64,000 nt of DNA from a gamma proteobacterium HIMB55 (GTDB taxonomy: Bacteria > Pseudomonadota > Gammaproteobacteria > Pseudomonadales > Halieaceae), in NCBI GenBank assembly GCA_000227505.4, contig AGIF02000001.1:1818035-1882034 (forward strand). Direction: 5' to 3'. Each line of letters begins with the position of its first letter. Positions within the stretch are counted from its first letter, which is position 1. Positions 61,609 to 64,000 of this stretch are shown here, piece by piece. The translations under genes and the position numbers were made by a program. The notes below the pieces were generated by a model that ran no database searches, was not told the DNA's origin, and saw only the letters and a list, made by a program, of their open reading frames with translations.

Positions 61609-62649
61609 ATGTCTCGCATCACCATCACTAAACCCGACGATTGGCATATTCACCTGAGAGATGGCGCCATGCTCGACCGAACCGTCAACGATGTTGCCGC
61701 CTGGGCAAATCGCGCGGTTGTCATGCCCAACCTGACACCACCTGTCAAAACACTCGCCGACGCGGACGCCTATCGAAGTCGAATCATGTCTGCCTTTACC
61801 GGCAGCAGTGCCTTCGAGCCCCTGATGACGCTGTATTTAACGGATGCCACAACACCCGCGATAATCGAGGAAGCCGCCGCCTCTCCTCATGTCTGCGGCG
61901 TCAAGTTGTACCCTGCGGGCGCAACGACAAACTCAGCTGCCGGCGTCACGGGCTTAGAAGCGTTGAAGCCAACCCTGGCGGCCATGGAAGCTTGCGACCT
62001 CCCGCTGTTGGTACACGGAGAAGTCACGGACCACGACATCGACATTTTCGATCGCGAGGCTGTTTTTATCGAGCGAACACTGGCACCGCTGGTCGAGGAA
62101 TTCCCCAATCTGCGCGTCATTCTTGAGCATATTACAACCAAGGACTCCGTCGATTTCGTCGCTTCGGCTCGAAACGGAGTAGCCGCCACCATTACGCCCC
62201 AGCATCTGCTTTTTGATCGTAACGATATGCTGGTAGGCGGCATCCGACCGCATCTTTTCTGCCTGCCTATCCTCAAGCGCCGATTGCACAAAGAAGCACT
62301 CCGGGCCGCTGCAGTATCGGGTAATGCGAAATTCTTCTTAGGAACCGACTCTGCACCGCACACAGTTGAAACAAAAGAGTCTTCATGTGGCTGTGCTGGC
62401 TGTTATACAGCCCATGCTGCGATGCCGTTTTATGCAGAGGTGTTCGAGGAGGAAGGTGCGCTCGATAAGCTAGAGGGTTTCGCCAGTCACTTTGGTCCCG
62501 ACTTTTATGGGAAGGCTAGAAATACAGAGCAAATCACCTTAGTCAAAGCGGGGCAGCTCTCCCCAGCAAGCTTAAGCTTCGGCGAGAGCTCCGTAACGCC
62601 TCTGCGAGCGGGCGAAACGCTTTCCTGGCGCTTGGAAACCGCCGGATGA
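61609..62649 (+). CDS. pyrC: Dihydroorotase, class II
   Basis: 346 residues from ATG 61609 (MSRITITKPDDWHIHLRDG), chosen as the known N-terminus; the frame runs back to 61549. Metal ligands: HIHLRDG (H-x-H), carboxylated Lys in GVKLYPAGATTNS, and histidines in LLVHGEVTD and LEHITT. It cyclises carbamoyl aspartate in pyrimidine synthesis. Its TGA overlaps the rnt start (ATGA). Confidence 0.97.
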   Translation: MSRITITKPDDWHIHLRDGAMLDRTVNDVAAWANRAVVMPNLTPPVKTLADADAYRSRIMSAFTGSSAFEPLMTLYLTDATTPAIIEEAAASPHVCGVKLYPAGATTNSAAGVTGLEALKPTLAAMEACDLPLLVHGEVTDHDIDIFDREAVFIERTLAPLVEEFPNLRVILEHITTKDSVDFVASARNGVAATITPQHLLFDRNDMLVGGIRPHLFCLPILKRRLHKEALRAAAVSGNAKFFLGTDSAPHTVETKESSCGCAGCYTAHAAMPFYAEVFEEEGALDKLEGFASHFGPDFYGKARNTEQITLVKAGQLSPASLSFGESSVTPLRAGETLSWRLETAG

Positions 62650-63299
62650 CTGCTTCCACCGAAATCAGAATGAAGCATCGGTTTAGAGGCTTTTTGCCTG
62701 TCGTCATTGATATCGAGACCGGTGGCTTCAACGCGACGACTGACGCGATGCTCGAAATAGCCGCCACCTTCTTCACGCTTACCGACGCAGGCCACCTTGA
62801 AGTTGCTCACTCAATCGCTCGGAATGTTGATCCGTTTGAAGGCGCGAATCTTGAGCCTTCTGCTCTCGAATTTACCGGCATAGATCCAGAGAACCCGCTG
62901 CGAGAAGCCGTACCGGAGGCCATTGCTCTGGGGGATATCTTTTCGGAAGTTCGGCGCGAAGTGAAAGAGCACGGATGTAATCGCGCGATCTTGGTCGGCC
63001 ACAACGCGCACTTTGATGCAGGCTTTTTAAACGCGGCCGCGGAACGCTGCGACATAAAACGCAACCCTTTCCACCCGTTCTCACATTTCGATACGTCAAC
63101 GCTTGCAGGTCTTGCCTACGGACATACGGTACTGGCACAAGCCTGTAAACGCGCTGGCATTGAATTCAGTAATAGCGAAGCTCATTCTGCAGATTATGAC
63201 GCTAAGAAAACCGCCGAACTCTTCGCAGGGATTGTGAACCGCTGGCAGGACTTAGGGGGATGGACTTGGCCCGAGGAAGCCTCATCAGAGGCCGAGTAG
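62646..63299 (+). CDS. rnt: Ribonuclease T
   Basis: 217 residues. DEDDh 3'-5' exonuclease: VIDIETGGFN (DxE), HNAHFDAGFL (second Asp), and HSADYDAKKTAELF (His and last Asp). It trims tRNA and other stable RNA 3' ends. The start overlaps pyrC by 4 bp, the common pyrC-rnt pair. Its stop is one base from the convergent LON-domain gene. Confidence 0.97.
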   Translation: MTASTEIRMKHRFRGFLPVVIDIETGGFNATTDAMLEIAATFFTLTDAGHLEVAHSIARNVDPFEGANLEPSALEFTGIDPENPLREAVPEAIALGDIFSEVRREVKEHGCNRAILVGHNAHFDAGFLNAAAERCDIKRNPFHPFSHFDTSTLAGLAYGHTVLAQACKRAGIEFSNSEAHSADYDAKKTAELFAGIVNRWQDLGGWTWPEEASSEAE

Positions 63300-63300
63300 C

Positions 63301-63891
63301 TCAGCCAGACAATTCAGTAAGTATTTCGTCGAGCGCCTCAACGAGCTCGTGAATATCATTGAGTCCAAGTAGCTCGTATTTTATTGCACTGCCAACGGGT
63401 AAAAGCTGTAACAGCGCAAAACACACTTCCCAAGCGTTTCCTGTGTTGACTGTCATACCCAACTTCCTGACTTCGGGATGGCGCTGCAAACCTGCAAGTA
63501 CATCAATCATTGAACGTCCCGTCTCGGGCAGTGCAACCTCAGGAAGCGCAGGGTCGATCTCAACCGAGGCCATGTTTAGGCCCGAGACCTCGCGCCAAGT
63601 TTCTTGAATGTGAAAGCGCGACCCACCCTCGATGGTGATGCCCAACAGTCCGTTGGGTAATTGATCCCAGTCAACGATGCTCGCCACCGTGCCGTAAGCG
63701 CCTAATTCAAGATTAGTCTTGGACGCCTGTGCGACTTCCGAGCCTGTTCGAATCCAGACAACACCGAATCCTGTTCCCTCCCTCATGCAGGCGGAGATCA
63801 TATCGATGTAACGGCGTTCGAATATCTGTAAGGGCAGACGACCGTGGGGCAGCAAGAGTGTACCCAAAGGGAAAAGAGGTAATTCAGTCAC
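63301..63891 (-). CDS. LON substrate-binding (N-terminal) domain protein
   Basis: 196 residues, only the Lon N-terminal domain (COG2802 type): ELPLFPLGTLLLPHGRLPLQIFERRY at the start (cited in part) and EGTGFGVVWIR. No AAA+ or protease part is present. Role unknown; it may bind unfolded peptides. The start GTG overlaps the stop of the gene upstream (GTGACTGA). Confidence 0.88.
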   Translation of the reverse strand: MTELPLFPLGTLLLPHGRLPLQIFERRYIDMISACMREGTGFGVVWIRTGSEVAQASKTNLELGAYGTVASIVDWDQLPNGLLGITIEGGSRFHIQETWREVSGLNMASVEIDPALPEVALPETGRSMIDVLAGLQRHPEVRKLGMTVNTGNAWEVCFALLQLLPVGSAIKYELLGLNDIHELVEALDEILTELSG

Positions 63892-64000
63892 GCTTGTCTC
63901 CTAGCGGGTCGCTCAACGCTTCAAGGTCAGTGAGTAACAGTAGCGCTTCCTCTCGCGAATTCCCGCAAAACTCGGGCTCAGCTTGAAATTGACTGCAGCA
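63884..64000 (-). CDS. 3' end of an unidentified gene, cut by right edge
   Basis: 38 codons are open from the window edge to TGA at 63884-63886. The visible C-terminus is acidic (REEALLLLTDLEALSDPLGD) and overlaps the LON-domain gene start by 8 bp, so the two are co-transcribed. Too little is seen to name a product. Confidence 0.7.
   Translation of the reverse strand, partial: CCSQFQAEPEFCGNSREEALLLLTDLEALSDPLGDKRD

Noticed and set aside
61641-62126. 161-codon frame within pyrC
   Set aside because: Same-strand shadow of pyrC with Arg/Cys-rich composition typical of an off-frame reading.

Overview
The window reads as chromosomal DNA of a marine-type gammaproteobacterium with roughly 50-55% G+C. 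The housekeeping synteny is typical of Gammaproteobacteria: TPR gene-lolB-ispE-tRNA-Gln-prs-rplY-pth-ychF, cmoA-cmoB, and miaB-ybeZ-ybeY-corC-lnt-leuS-lptE-holA. Gene content (peptide and amino-acid catabolism, H-NOX signalling, an ImuA/ImuB/DnaE2 mutasome, heme A synthase, a Baeyer-Villiger-type monooxygenase) would suit the OM60/NOR5 (Halieaceae-like) group, but that placement is an inference. I see no rRNA, CRISPR array, insertion sequence or prophage.

Layout. 1-6626: a core gene block with two tRNAs. 6699-13951: a probable Pro/Hyp peptide-salvage cluster. A POT-family peptide transporter, a long aminopeptidase P, a proline-racemase-fold trans-3-hydroxyproline dehydratase (Ser/Thr type) and a pyrroline-2-carboxylate reductase-like enzyme lie on one strand, and a second M24 peptidase is divergent. 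14064-24197: a mixed metabolic region with a Tat-exported amidase, purT, a quinone reductase-like flavoprotein, a molybdopterin oxidoreductase, a VOC protein, a cytochrome c/Vgb-like propeller fusion, an alkyltransferase-like protein and an MDR oxidoreductase. 24277-28883: a four-gene nitric-oxide signalling operon (HD-GYP, an NtrC-type regulator without GAFTGA, H-NOX, and a hybrid kinase carrying an HNOBA-like sensor and its own HPt). 29145-35565: heme A synthase, uup, an aromatic/aspartate aminotransferase, cmoAB and a DUF1820 gene. 35696-45045: the large conserved miaB-to-holA block.

46273-57715: an SOS mutasome that is split into three separate units. imuA, imuB and dnaE2 are each preceded by their own palindromic LexA box (TACTGT-N8-ACAGTA) and are separated by unrelated genes: a TauE/SafE permease, a DUF885 lipoprotein, an acyl-CoA carboxylase subunit, a small secreted protein and a lipocalin. 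A 15-bp minisatellite that appears to have grown out of the 3' end of the carboxylase gene lies just upstream of imuB. 57818-64000: a cupin, a CPXCG protein, a flavin monooxygenase, argG, pyrC, rnt, a LON-N-domain protein and a gene cut off by the right edge.

The points most worth a second look are the NO operon with its altered regulator, the dispersed mutasome with three LexA boxes, the hydroxyproline-peptide cluster, and the 15-bp repeat array.
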